Source: Ideonella sp.
GTDB taxonomy: Bacteria > Pseudomonadota > Gammaproteobacteria > Burkholderiales > Burkholderiaceae_C
DNA: 64,000 nucleotides
Assembly (NCBI GenBank): GCA_015075165.1
Contig: JABTUY010000001.1
Span: forward strand, 930,001-994,000
Direction of reading: 5' to 3'
Within the stretch, counting starts at the first letter, position 1, and each line of letters starts with the position of its first letter. Shown in pieces: positions 36,706-45,176 of this stretch. A program made the translations under genes and the position numbers. The notes beneath the pieces are model-generated. The model was given only the letters and a program-made list of their open reading frames with translations, did not search any database and had not been told where the DNA came from.

Positions 36706-38844
36706 ATGTCGAATCGATTCCTTTCGCGGCGCCTGCCACGGCGTGGCCTCGCGCGTCGCCACGCCGCCCTCGCGGCGCTCGCATGGGCCGCAGCCCACGC
36801 GCACGCGCAATCGCCGCCGAACCGCGACAACAGCCGTGTCGCCGAAGCGAGCGCCGACGGCATCACCGTCGCGCAGCAGCGCGTCACGGTCGAAGGCCAC
36901 TACGACAACGCCGTCGGCTCGAGCGACGCGGCATCGCAGGGCACGATCCGCGCCGAGCTGCTGAAGAGCCGGCCGCCGCAGCGGCCCGGCGAGGTGCTGG
37001 AGTTCGTGCCCGGCGTGATCGTCACGCAGCACTCGGGCGACGGCAAGGCCAACCAGTACTTTCTGCGCGGCTTCAACCTCGACCACGGCACCGACTTCGC
37101 CACCACGGTCGGCGGCATCCCGGTGAACATGCCCACGCACGGCCACGGCCAGGGCTACACCGACCTGAACTTCCTGCTGCCCGAGCTGGTGCAGCGCATC
37201 GAGTACCGCAAGGGCCCTTATTTCGCCAACGTGGGCGACTTCTCGGCCGCCGGCTCAGCCGACATCGTCTACCGCACGACGTTCGATGCGCCGTTGGCGC
37301 TGCTGACCGTCGGCGAGCGCGGCTATCGGCGCGGCGTGCTCGGCGGCTCGCTCGACCTCGCCGCCGGCCGCACGCTGCTCGGCGCGTTCGAGGCGATGGG
37401 CAACGACGGTCCGTGGACGCTGAAGGAGAACCTGCGCCGCAGCAACGGCGTGGTCACGTTCGCCGGCGGCACGCCCGCGCTCGGCTGGAGCGCGAGCGCG
37501 ATGGCCTACGACGCGCGCTGGCGCGCCACCGACCAGGTGCCGCAACGGCTGATCGACGCCGGCACGTTCGGCGGCCGACCGTTCGGCCGCTTCGACGCCA
37601 TCGACACCAGCGACGGCGGCGAGACCGGGCGCAGCAGCGTGTCGGGCCAGTGGCATCGCAACGTCGACGGCCAGCTGACCCGCGTGGCCGCCTACGCGCT
37701 GCACTACCGGCTGAAGCTGTTCTCGAACTTCACCTACTTCACCGATCCGGTCGATGGCGACCAGTTCTCGCAGCAGGACAACCGCCACACCTACGGTTTG
37801 AAGGCCAGCCACGCGTTCGGCCACCGCCTCGGCAGCCTCGACGCGCGCAGCGAGCTCGGCGTGCAGCTGCGCCATGACCGCATTCACGTCGGGCTGTTCG
37901 ACACCGTGGCGCGCACCGTCACCGCCGTGACGCGCGACGACCGCGTGCGCGAGACGCTGGCCGGCATCTACGGCCAGACCAGCGTCGAGTTCTCGCCGCG
38001 CCTGCGCGGCGTGTTCGGGCTGCGTGCCGATCAGGTGCGCAACCGCGTCGAGAGCCTGGTCACGCCGGCCAACTCCGGCCGCGCGCGCGACACGCTGGTC
38101 TCGCCCAAGCTGAGCCTGGTGGCAGGGCCGTTCGCGCGCACCGAAGTGTTCTTCAACGCCGGCCGCGGCTTTCACAGCAACGACGCGCGCGGCACCACGA
38201 CCACGGTGGACCCGAAGACCGGCGATCCGGTCGACAAGGTGCCGCCGCTGGTGGCGGCCAAGGGCTTCGAGATCGGCGCGCGCACCGAGGTGATTCGCGG
38301 CCTGCAGAGCTCGCTCGCGCTGTGGACGCTGAAGTCGGGCTCCGAGCTGGTCTACGTCGGCGATGCCGGCACCACGGAGGCAAGCGCCGGCAGCCGGCGC
38401 CGCGGCATCGAGTTCAACAACCGCTGGGTGCCGGTGCCGTGGTTCCTGCTCGATGCTGACCTGGCGTGGACGCGCGCGCGCTTCGACAACGGCGATCGCA
38501 TTCCGAACGCGATCGACCGCGTCGCGTCGCTGGCCGCCACGCTGCGCAACCTCGGGCCCTGGTCGGCCAGCCTGCAGCTGCGCCACCTGGGCCCGGGCGC
38601 GCTGGTGGAGGACAACAGCGTGCGCGCGACCGCGTCGACGCTGACCAACCTGCGCGTCAGCCGCCAGCTCGGCCCCAACGCCGAGCTGACGCTCGACGTG
38701 TTCAACCTGTTCGACCGCAAGGTCAACGACATCCAGTATTTCTACGAGTCGCAACTGCCCGGCGAGGCCGCACCGGTGCCCGACCGCCACGTGCACCCGT
38801 CGGAGCCGCGCACCGCGCGGCTGAGCCTGCGCGTGGCGTTCTGA
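36706..38844 (+). CDS. TonB-dependent outer-membrane receptor, probably for a metal or metal complex
   Basis: This 712-residue receptor has a signal peptide ending AHAHAQS, a plug domain (RPGEVLEFVPGVIVTQHSGD, NQYFLRGFNLDHGTDFATTV, LVQRIEYRKGPYFANVGDFS) and a large barrel with C-terminal LSLRVAF ending in Phe, as needed for barrel assembly. The plug loop MPTHGHGQGYTDLN is His/Gly-rich. The downstream DUF4198 and HupE/UreJ genes suggest a nickel, cobalt or similar substrate rather than a sugar, but this is inference. ATG 36706 follows AGGGAG. No Fur box is visible upstream. Confidence 0.85.
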   Translation: MSNRFLSRRLPRRGLARRHAALAALAWAAAHAHAQSPPNRDNSRVAEASADGITVAQQRVTVEGHYDNAVGSSDAASQGTIRAELLKSRPPQRPGEVLEFVPGVIVTQHSGDGKANQYFLRGFNLDHGTDFATTVGGIPVNMPTHGHGQGYTDLNFLLPELVQRIEYRKGPYFANVGDFSAAGSADIVYRTTFDAPLALLTVGERGYRRGVLGGSLDLAAGRTLLGAFEAMGNDGPWTLKENLRRSNGVVTFAGGTPALGWSASAMAYDARWRATDQVPQRLIDAGTFGGRPFGRFDAIDTSDGGETGRSSVSGQWHRNVDGQLTRVAAYALHYRLKLFSNFTYFTDPVDGDQFSQQDNRHTYGLKASHAFGHRLGSLDARSELGVQLRHDRIHVGLFDTVARTVTAVTRDDRVRETLAGIYGQTSVEFSPRLRGVFGLRADQVRNRVESLVTPANSGRARDTLVSPKLSLVAGPFARTEVFFNAGRGFHSNDARGTTTTVDPKTGDPVDKVPPLVAAKGFEIGARTEVIRGLQSSLALWTLKSGSELVYVGDAGTTEASAGSRRRGIEFNNRWVPVPWFLLDADLAWTRARFDNGDRIPNAIDRVASLAATLRNLGPWSASLQLRHLGPGALVEDNSVRATASTLTNLRVSRQLGPNAELTLDVFNLFDRKVNDIQYFYESQLPGEAAPVPDRHVHPSEPRTARLSLRVAF

Positions 38845-38861
38845 ATGGAACCACCCCCGAT

Positions 38862-38895
38862 GCGCCTTCGGCGCCTCCCCCTGCAAGGGGGCGCC
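38862..38895. repeat. REP-like palindromic element after the TonB receptor gene
   Basis: Two adjacent hairpins are visible: GCGCC-TTC-GGCGC (38862-38874) and CCCCC-TGCAA-GGGGG (38877-38891), the latter extendable with flanking GGCG/CGCC. No T-run follows, so a simple intrinsic terminator is unlikely. A similar CCCCCGCGGGGG palindrome occurs inside the TAXI protein gene near 43780. Confidence 0.6.
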
Positions 38896-39036
38896 GCCAG
38901 CGGTCCGGCGAAGCCCGATCCGCGGCGGCTCTCGGCTACGCCGGTTCGTGCGTCGCGGGTCGCGCGATGCGCGGTGGAGCAAGTGAAATGCCGCCGGCGC
39001 GGCATCCAGCGGTTTGCGGAGCGCGTAGCAAGCACC

Positions 39037-39960
39037 GTGGGCAACCCGTTGTGCAGATCCGCGCTCGCCATGGCCGTGGTGCTGGCAGCCGCACCGGCGA
39101 CTGCGCACGACACCTGGTTCGCCGCGCAGCCCTCGCCGGCCGGCCGCGTGACGCTGGCGCTCGGCACCGGCAACGCGTTCCCGCTGCACGAGACCGGCAT
39201 CGATGCCAAGTACCTGGTGCAGCGCGGCTGCCGCAGCGGCGCGGCCGCGCTGCCACTGCAGCCCGTCGGCGACGCGCCGCACGCGCTGCTGCTGCAGGTG
39301 CAGGTGAGCACCGCCGCGCCGCTCACCTGCTGGGCGCAGAGCGAGCCGTTCGAGGTGACGCTGGCGCCCGACAAGATCGCGATCTACTTCAGGGACATCC
39401 AGGCACCGCCCGCGGTGCGCGACGCCTGGTCGAAGATGAAGGCGCGCGGCCTGGCCTGGCACGAGCGCTACACCAAGCACGCGCGCATCGAGCTGAACCC
39501 GTCGGCCGCCGCGGCGGCACCGGTGCCGATGCTGGCGATGGATGCGGTGCTCGAATCGCCGGCCCACCCGCCAAGCACCGGCGAGCCGCTGCAGTTTCGC
39601 GTGCTGCGCGACGGCGTGCCGTTGCCCGGCTTCGCGGTCGAGCTGCGCAGCGAGCGCAGCGCGTTCGGCGTGTGGCGCCGCACCGATGCCGAAGGCCGCG
39701 TGCGCATCGCGGCGCCGCTGCCGGGCCGCTGGGTGCTGCGCGGCACCGACCTGCGCGTCAGCGCCGGCGATGCCGACCGCTGGGAGAGCCGCTTCGTCAC
39801 GCTGGCGTTCGACGTGCGCGCGGCCGAGGCCGCCGCCACGAACGATCAGCGCGTCGATCAGAACGGCAGCAGCTTGAAATCGAACACGCGCTCGGCGAGC
39901 CAGACGCCGGCCACGCCGGCGATCGCCAGCGAGCCGCCGGCCAACGTGGTGCGGCGGTAG
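39037..39960 (+). CDS. DUF4198 domain-containing periplasmic protein
   Basis: The 307-residue product begins with a signal peptide (ALAMAVVLAAAPATAHDTWF) and the mature N-terminus HDTWF typical of DUF4198, which is usually found with metal (Ni/Co) uptake genes. The C-terminal part is an Ig-like domain (FRVLRDGVPLPGFAVELRSE, RRTDAEGRVRIAAPLPGRWV). GTG 39037 or ATG 39070 may be the start. The conserved domain ends near FVTLAFDV; the remaining ~45 residues are encoded antisense to the 3' end of the convergent hupE-like gene and look non-native. An original stop may have been lost. Confidence 0.75.
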   Translation: MGNPLCRSALAMAVVLAAAPATAHDTWFAAQPSPAGRVTLALGTGNAFPLHETGIDAKYLVQRGCRSGAAALPLQPVGDAPHALLLQVQVSTAAPLTCWAQSEPFEVTLAPDKIAIYFRDIQAPPAVRDAWSKMKARGLAWHERYTKHARIELNPSAAAAAPVPMLAMDAVLESPAHPPSTGEPLQFRVLRDGVPLPGFAVELRSERSAFGVWRRTDAEGRVRIAAPLPGRWVLRGTDLRVSAGDADRWESRFVTLAFDVRAAEAAATNDQRVDQNGSSLKSNTRSASQTPATPAIASEPPANVVRR

Positions 39961-41009
39961 AACGCGGTGCGCCGCAGGCTGTAGGCCAGCGGCAGGAACA
40001 GCGCCACGATCGCCAGCTGGCCGAGCTCGACGCCGACGTTGAAGCCCACCAGCGCCAGCACCAGCGCATCGCGCGGCAGGCCCAGCTCGGCCAGCACGCT
40101 GGCGAAGCCGAAGCCGTGGATCAGGCCGAAGCCGAACGCGACGATCCAGCGCCGGCCCTGCACCAGCGGCTTCAGGTTGTTCAGCGCGGCCACCACCACC
40201 GAGGCGGCGATCGCCGACTCGACCAGCCGCGACGGCAGCGCAACGATGCCCAGCGCCGCCAGCGACAGCGTGATCGAGTGGGCTACCGTGAACGAGGTGA
40301 CGATGCGCAGCACGTCCCAGAACGCCTCGCGGAAGGTCTGCACCGGCTGCCAGCGCGCAGCGCGCCACGCCAGCACCGCCGGCAGCAGCAGCGACAGCAG
40401 GAACAGGATGTGGTCGAAGCCGATCCAGATGTGCCACACGCCCTCGCGCAGGTAGTCGGCGAACTGCGCCCAGCGGCCGACCTCGCCGAGCATGAATCGC
40501 TGCGGACCCGCCTTCGCATCGAGCACCGCCGCACGCGCCTGGCCGTGCGCGCGCAGGTTCAGCAGGCCACGGTGCTGCGGGTCGAGGTCGGCGAACAGCG
40601 TGTAGCCGATCTCGAGGCTGGCCGGCGCGGCGCCGCAGTCGATCGCCAGCGGCAGCACGGTGTAGGTGCCGTCGGTGTGGTCGTCGAGCAGCTGCTCGCC
40701 GACGCCGATCGTGCAGGCCCGCTCGTCGCCGCGCAGCGCCAGGCGCGCTGCCGCATAGGCCGCGATCTCGGCGTGCTTGCTGCGCACCTCGCGCCAGCGG
40801 ATCGCGCCGTCGCCGTCGGCGTCGAGGCCGATCGCGAAATCGAGGTCGCGCAGCGCGATGTCCCAGCGGCCGCTGAGCGTGCCGCCGGCGAGCATGATCG
40901 ACAGGTAGCTGTCGGACGGCTTGTGCGCGAGTGCCGGCGGTGCGGCGAACCACACCAGCGTCGCCACAGCCAACGCGCAAGCCCGCGACACACCGCGCAG
41001 CCAGCGCAT
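39858..41009 (-). CDS. HupE/UreJ family membrane protein with EF-hand-like loop
   Basis: This 383-residue protein has a signal peptide (LAVATLVWFAAPPALAHKPS), a periplasmic domain of about 170 residues containing a textbook calcium loop DADGDGAIRWRE, and a C-terminal HupE/UreJ_2 domain with about six helices (IGFDHILFLLSLLLP, TSFTVAHSITLSLAALG, AFGFGLIHGFGFASVL, GFNVGVELGQL). His and Asp residues in these helices are the proposed metal path of HupE-type Ni/Co permeases. It is translationally coupled (ATGA) to the upstream TPR gene and overlaps the DUF4198 gene tail to tail by 103 bp. Confidence 0.85.
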   Translation of the reverse strand: MRWLRGVSRACALAVATLVWFAAPPALAHKPSDSYLSIMLAGGTLSGRWDIALRDLDFAIGLDADGDGAIRWREVRSKHAEIAAYAAARLALRGDERACTIGVGEQLLDDHTDGTYTVLPLAIDCGAAPASLEIGYTLFADLDPQHRGLLNLRAHGQARAAVLDAKAGPQRFMLGEVGRWAQFADYLREGVWHIWIGFDHILFLLSLLLPAVLAWRAARWQPVQTFREAFWDVLRIVTSFTVAHSITLSLAALGIVALPSRLVESAIAASVVVAALNNLKPLVQGRRWIVAFGFGLIHGFGFASVLAELGLPRDALVLALVGFNVGVELGQLAIVALFLPLAYSLRRTAFYRRTTLAGGSLAIAGVAGVWLAERVFDFKLLPF

Positions 41010-42220
41010 CACGGCAACGCCCTCAGCTGCGCCGCCAGCGCGTGCAGCAGCGGGCTCTCGACGCCGGAGCGCGCCATCCACTGCAGCACCGGCTCGGCGG
41101 CGGCGCGCTGGCGCACGGCGAGTGCGGCTTCGAGCAGGATGCGCGCATCGGCCAGCTCGCGCTGCTGCGCGTAGTTGGCCTGCGCCAGCGCGAGCGCGCG
41201 CGCGGCGTCGTGGCCGATCGCCAGCACGAAGCGCGACTCCTCCTTGCGGTGCGTGGTGTCGCCACGGGCACGCGCGGCGTCGAAGCGCGCCGCCAGCTCG
41301 CGTGCCCACGCATCGCGGCGCCGGTCGTTCACCGCCTGCGCAGCGATCGCCAGCCGCAGCAGCAGCACGTCGGCGCGCGCGTGGTCCTGCAGCAGCGGCA
41401 GCACCTCGGGCGCGCGGCCCTGGTCGAGCAGGAAGTCGGCGTACGCCGCGAGCAGGTAGACATCGGGCCGCTGCAGCGCCAGCGCCTCGCGATAGGCGCG
41501 CTCGGCGTTGGCGGCGCGCTCGGCCGCCGGCAGGTCGGCGCGGCGCTCTTCGGCCTCGGCCAGCCGCGTCAGCGCCCACAGGCGCAGCGCCGGGTCGGCG
41601 TTGACATCGACCTGCAGTGCCGCGCGCAACGCGGTCGCCGCGGCGCCGGCGCGGCCGCTCAGCGCATCGATCTGCGCCCGGCACGCGGCGCCAGCCAGTG
41701 CGCTCACCCGCTCGGCCAGCTGCTCGCATGCCGCGGTGGCAGCAGGCATCTCGGTGCGCACCAGGTGGATCGCGGTCTTCCACGACCACGCCTGCGCGTT
41801 GTCGGGGTCGGCCGCCAGCGTGGCATCGAGATCGGCCAGCGCAGCATCGAAGCGGTGGTCGTACTGCAGCACAATCGCGCGCAACACGCGGATCGGCGGC
41901 GGGACGTCGCTCGCCGCCCACCACGCCTGCAGCGCGGCCTGCGCATAGCCCACGTAGCGCGGGTCGCCCGCGGCGCCGGCCTGGTCGATGTAGGCCGCCG
42001 CGAGCCGCGCCGCGGCCGTCGCGTCGGCCGGGTTGCGCCGCCATTGGGCACGCAGTTGCGCCAGCTCGCGCGCCGCGCGGTCATCGGCGCGCAGCGGCAG
42101 GTGCTCGACGATCTGGTCGTCGGCTGCCGGCCGGTAGGGTTCGGCCCAGACGGCGGCGGCACAAGCCGCAATGATACAAACGGTGGCCGATCGAAACATT
42201 CGGACAAGATTGACGTGCAT
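41009..42220 (-). CDS. Exported tetratricopeptide-repeat protein
   Basis: This 403-residue protein has an N-terminal signal peptide (FRSATVCIIAACAAAVWAEP) and TPR-type helical pairs throughout (LAQLRAQWRRNPADATAAAR, LADLDATLAADPDNAQAW, AYREALALQRPDVYLLAAYA). Start candidates are ATG 42220 and ATG 42199, with a GTG at 42232; none has a strong ribosome site. Its TGA overlaps the ATG of the HupE/UreJ gene, so it is probably a partner in the same metal-linked system, perhaps as a periplasmic scaffold. Confidence 0.8.
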   Translation of the reverse strand: MHVNLVRMFRSATVCIIAACAAAVWAEPYRPAADDQIVEHLPLRADDRAARELAQLRAQWRRNPADATAAARLAAAYIDQAGAAGDPRYVGYAQAALQAWWAASDVPPPIRVLRAIVLQYDHRFDAALADLDATLAADPDNAQAWSWKTAIHLVRTEMPAATAACEQLAERVSALAGAACRAQIDALSGRAGAAATALRAALQVDVNADPALRLWALTRLAEAEERRADLPAAERAANAERAYREALALQRPDVYLLAAYADFLLDQGRAPEVLPLLQDHARADVLLLRLAIAAQAVNDRRRDAWARELAARFDAARARGDTTHRKEESRFVLAIGHDAARALALAQANYAQQRELADARILLEAALAVRQRAAAEPVLQWMARSGVESPLLHALAAQLRALP

Positions 42221-42240
42221 GCGCCGCGGCACGGTCCTGG

Positions 42241-42267
42241 CAGCCGGCCGCAGCCGGCCGCAGCCGG
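42241..42267. repeat. 10-bp direct repeat in divergent intergenic region
   Basis: CAGCCGGCCG occurs twice plus CAGCCGG. The surrounding 302-bp gap (42221-42522) also holds a 7-bp hairpin GGGCCTG-TTCA-CAGGCCC (42298-42315). No gene or clear -35/-10 pair was identified, although promoters for both flanking genes must lie here. Confidence 0.85.
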
Positions 42268-42522
42268 ATGCGCAGGGTGGATGCCGGTCGAATCCTAGGG
42301 CCTGTTCACAGGCCCCAGCTACGCCGCACGACCGGCCGCGGATTCACCGTTTCGGGGCGCGCGTCGTGCCGCGGCCACGCGAAGGCAGCTCCGGCCGCAC
42401 GGCCTGTGTCAACCGGACCGGGGCTCCGCGCGTAAACTGCGCAGGTCCTTCGGCAGGGCCGCATCGCGCGGCCCTTTGCGCGACCGGACCCTGAAAAACC
42501 CCAACCCAACGAAAGTGACCCC

Positions 42523-42729
42523 ATGAACAAGCTGATCACCTCCTTGACCCTGGCCGTGGCCGCTGCGCTGGCTGCGCCCGCGATGGCCGCCTCGCACGCC
42601 GGTGGCGCCCCGATGAAGGCCAGCGCACCGGCCGCCAGCGCCAGCGCCCCGGCCAAGAAGGCCAAGGCCGAGAAGAAGGCCAAGAAGGAGAAGGCCGCCG
42701 CCAAGAAGGAAGAAGGCGCCAAGAAGTAA
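42523..42729 (+). CDS. Small secreted Lys/Ala-rich protein
   Basis: This 68-residue protein has a signal peptide (MNKLITSLTLAVAAALAAPA, cleavage after AMAAS) and a mature tail of alternating Lys, Ala and Glu (AKKAKAEKKAKKEKAAAKKE). Similar small basic PsiF-like or histone-like-tailed exported proteins are common in Burkholderiales and have no assigned role. A 10-bp stem-loop 56 bp downstream probably ends its transcript. Confidence 0.75.
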   Translation: MNKLITSLTLAVAAALAAPAMAASHAGGAPMKASAPAASASAPAKKAKAEKKAKKEKAAAKKEEGAKK

Positions 42730-42784
42730 GACGGCCTCCAGGCTGGCCGCCGCGCCCGGCGATCGGGCCGCGCGGCCACTCGCA

Positions 42785-42809
42785 CAAGGGCAGGTCAACC
42801 CTGCCCTTG
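42785..42809. terminator. Stem-loop between convergent genes, probable terminator
   Basis: CAAGGGCAGG pairs with CCTGCCCTTG around the loop TCAAC (10 bp stem). It lies between the convergent Lys/Ala-rich protein gene and the TAXI gene and could serve both directions. The T-run is short (TGCTTTC), so it would be a weak rho-independent terminator. Confidence 0.6.
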
Positions 42810-42815
42810 CTGCTT

Positions 42816-44249
42816 TCAGGGCCCGGCGTGCGTGCGGCCAGCGTCGGCGTCGCCGAGCCGGGCGCGCACCAGAGCGATGTGGCCGCGCAGCGCGTACAGC
42901 TCGTCGGCGTACGACAGCGGCACGACGATCTGGCCCACGCGCTGCTCGATCGCGTCGAGCTCGCCGCGCAACTCGGCCGCCGGCCGCCGGCCGATCGCCT
43001 GCTCCAGCGTGCGCAACTGGCCGTACCAGCGGAACACGCGCGAGCGGATGCGGAACTGGTACAGCGGCGGCACCACGCGCGACAGCGGGATCAGCACCGC
43101 GACGATCGAGATCAGCACCACCCACATGCGATCGACCAGGTTGGCCAGCCAGAACGGCAGGTAGCGCTGCAGCCACGGCGGCCCGTCGCGCAGGATGCGC
43201 TGTGCCTCGGGCGCGAGCGCGAACTCGCTGTTGCGCGTGTTCGGAAAATCACCCTTGCGCTGGAACCAGCCCGGTTCGCCGTGCACCTGCACCGCGGCCT
43301 GCGTCAGCAACTGCAGCAGCGCCGGGTGCGTGCGCTCGCGCGCCAGCAGCATCGCGGTGGGTGCCACCAGGTGCACGTCGTGCGGCGGCTGGTCGCTGGC
43401 GAGATCGACGATGCCGCGCGGCAGCGTCACCGGGCTCAGGAACGCGAAGCGCCGCGCGTAGGCCTCGGCCTGCGCGAAGTCGAACAGCCGCACGCCCGGC
43501 GTGCGCAGCAGCATCTGCACGAACAGCGACTCGGGCGCCGCCGCGAGCACCATCGCATCGCTGCGGCCGTCGAGAAACGCCACCGTCGCCGGCGTCTGGT
43601 CTTCGTGCAGCAGCGTCAGCGTCGAAACATCGAGCGCGTTGGCTTCGAGCAGCCGCTGCACCAGCATCGGCACGCCGCTGCCCGCGGTGCCGACGTTGAC
43701 GCGCCAGCCCGGCAGCTGCGACAGCCGATCGAGCACCGGCGCCTTGTCCAGCAAATGCGGCTTCGCCGCGTTGCCCGAGCCCCCGCGGGGGGCAGGCCGG
43801 GCGGCGCTGGGGGCGCCCAGCAGGCGCTGCGCGGAATCCTCGCGATAGAACAGCCACACCGGCACGTAGAACAGGCTGCCGAGCGAGACCACATCGGCGC
43901 CTGCGTGGTCGTCGCCGGCGGCCTGCGTCAGCTCGGTGCCGCCTTGCACGAAGGCCACATCGACACCGGAGGCCGGGTCGCGCAGCAGCGCCAGGTTCTC
44001 GGCCGCGCCCTGCGTCGTGCGCAGCTCGACACGGATGCCTTCGCGCGCCAGCAGCTTCGCGTAGCGTGCACCGAACTCGGCGTAATCGCTGCGTTCGGGG
44101 CCGGTGGCCAGCACCATGCGCTTCGGCGGCGTCGGGTCGAGCAGCCAGTAGGCGCCCGCCAGCAGCGCCAGCGTCAGCAGCACGAACGGGCCGGCGGTGG
44201 CGAACAGGTCGCGCAGCGACAGCAAGGTGTGGCGGAGCATGCGTGTCAT
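42816..44249 (-). CDS. TAXI-family TRAP transporter solute-binding protein with membrane segments
   Basis: This 477-residue protein has an N-terminal membrane anchor (ATAGPFVLLTLALLAGAYWLL) and a periplasmic TAXI domain (RMVLATGPERSDYAEFGARY, DVAFVQGGTEL, VGTAGSGVPMLVQRLLE, FLSPVTLPRGIVDLA). A second membrane segment (DRMWVVLISIVAVLIPLSRV) is followed by a cytoplasmic helical tail. This two-anchor form is known in proteobacteria without adjacent DctQM genes. Residues about 142-168 (SAARPAPRGGSGNAAKP) form an insert that coincides with a CCCCCGCGGGGG palindrome at 43780-43791, suggesting a repeat inserted in frame. The start is ATG 44249. Confidence 0.82.
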   Translation of the reverse strand: MTRMLRHTLLSLRDLFATAGPFVLLTLALLAGAYWLLDPTPPKRMVLATGPERSDYAEFGARYAKLLAREGIRVELRTTQGAAENLALLRDPASGVDVAFVQGGTELTQAAGDDHAGADVVSLGSLFYVPVWLFYREDSAQRLLGAPSAARPAPRGGSGNAAKPHLLDKAPVLDRLSQLPGWRVNVGTAGSGVPMLVQRLLEANALDVSTLTLLHEDQTPATVAFLDGRSDAMVLAAAPESLFVQMLLRTPGVRLFDFAQAEAYARRFAFLSPVTLPRGIVDLASDQPPHDVHLVAPTAMLLARERTHPALLQLLTQAAVQVHGEPGWFQRKGDFPNTRNSEFALAPEAQRILRDGPPWLQRYLPFWLANLVDRMWVVLISIVAVLIPLSRVVPPLYQFRIRSRVFRWYGQLRTLEQAIGRRPAAELRGELDAIEQRVGQIVVPLSYADELYALRGHIALVRARLGDADAGRTHAGP

Positions 44250-44357
44250 CGTGCGCACGATAACCGCTGCCGCGCGCGCCGCATCCGGTTGCCGCGCGGC
44301 CGCGTAACAGCGGCCGTGACGCATTCGATCACCAACCTCTCGCAACCGGAGACCCCG

Positions 44358-44930
44358 ATGACCACCACCACTCCCCGCCGCTTCTTCCTCGCCCGCTCGA
44401 GCCGGCTCACGTTGTCGGCCGCCGCCGTCGCCGCGCTCGGCGGCACAACGATTCGCGCCGTTGCACAGTCGGCCGACGCAGGCCAGGACGTGAGCATCCT
44501 CAACGTCGCGCTCGGCCTCGAGCACGAGGCGATCAACGCCTACCAGCTCGGCGCCGCCAGCGGCCTGCTGCAGAAACCCGTGCTCGACGTGGCGGTGCTG
44601 TTCCAGTCGCACCACAAGGCGCACCGCGACGCGCTGGCGTCCACGATCGAGAAGATGGGCGGCAAGCCGGTGGCCGAGAAGAGCCTCGACGATTACGCGA
44701 AGGCGTTGAACGCCGCCACGCTGAAGAACCAGGCCGACGTGCTGACGCTGGCCGCCCGGCTCGAGCTCGGCGCGACCAACGCCTACCTCGGCGTGATCCC
44801 CGCGTTCAAGGACGGCCGGCTCGGCCAGGTGGCCGCCCGCCTCGCCGCCGACGAGACGATGCACTGGACCGCGCTGTCATCGGCGCTCGGCAAGGCGTTG
44901 CCGGGTGGCGCGCTGAGTTTCGGCGCCTGA
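44358..44930 (+). CDS. Tat-exported ferritin-like domain protein
   Basis: The 190-residue protein has a leader with an RR motif (TPRRFFLARSSRLTLSAAAV) ending near RAVAQS, then a four-helix ferritin-like domain with iron-ligand-type residues in LGLEHEAINAYQLGAASGLL, QSHHKAHRDALA, RLELGATNAYLG and DETMHWTALSSAL. It fits the Ferritin_2/DUF4439-like exported group. The function may be iron or reactive-oxygen handling in the periplasm. The gap from 44931 to 45176 shows no gene. Confidence 0.8.
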   Translation: MTTTTPRRFFLARSSRLTLSAAAVAALGGTTIRAVAQSADAGQDVSILNVALGLEHEAINAYQLGAASGLLQKPVLDVAVLFQSHHKAHRDALASTIEKMGGKPVAEKSLDDYAKALNAATLKNQADVLTLAARLELGATNAYLGVIPAFKDGRLGQVAARLAADETMHWTALSSALGKALPGGALSFGA

Positions 44931-45176
44931 GCGGGCGGGCCTTCGCGCGCGCAGCGGCGAAGGCCTGTGTGAAGGCAAGCTCAGCGCGCAGGCCTGCCTG
45001 CTATCCTGCGCCGCGATGCGGGCCGACACCATCAGTCGATTCGGCTGCTTCGAGCTGCAACGGCGGCGCCGACGACAACTTCAGCTTGCGCTGCCGGTTG
45101 GGCAGGAGCGGCGTCATCACGTGGCGCCGCTTCGACGACCGGCGGCGCGGCATGTCGTCGAGTCGAGGGCCCGGTC

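Noticed and set aside
37255-40980. Very long minus-strand open frame (over 1200 codons) across the TonB receptor and HupE genes
   Set aside because: Arg/His/Gly/Ala-rich composition with no domain, antisense to clearly conserved genes; a by-product of high GC.
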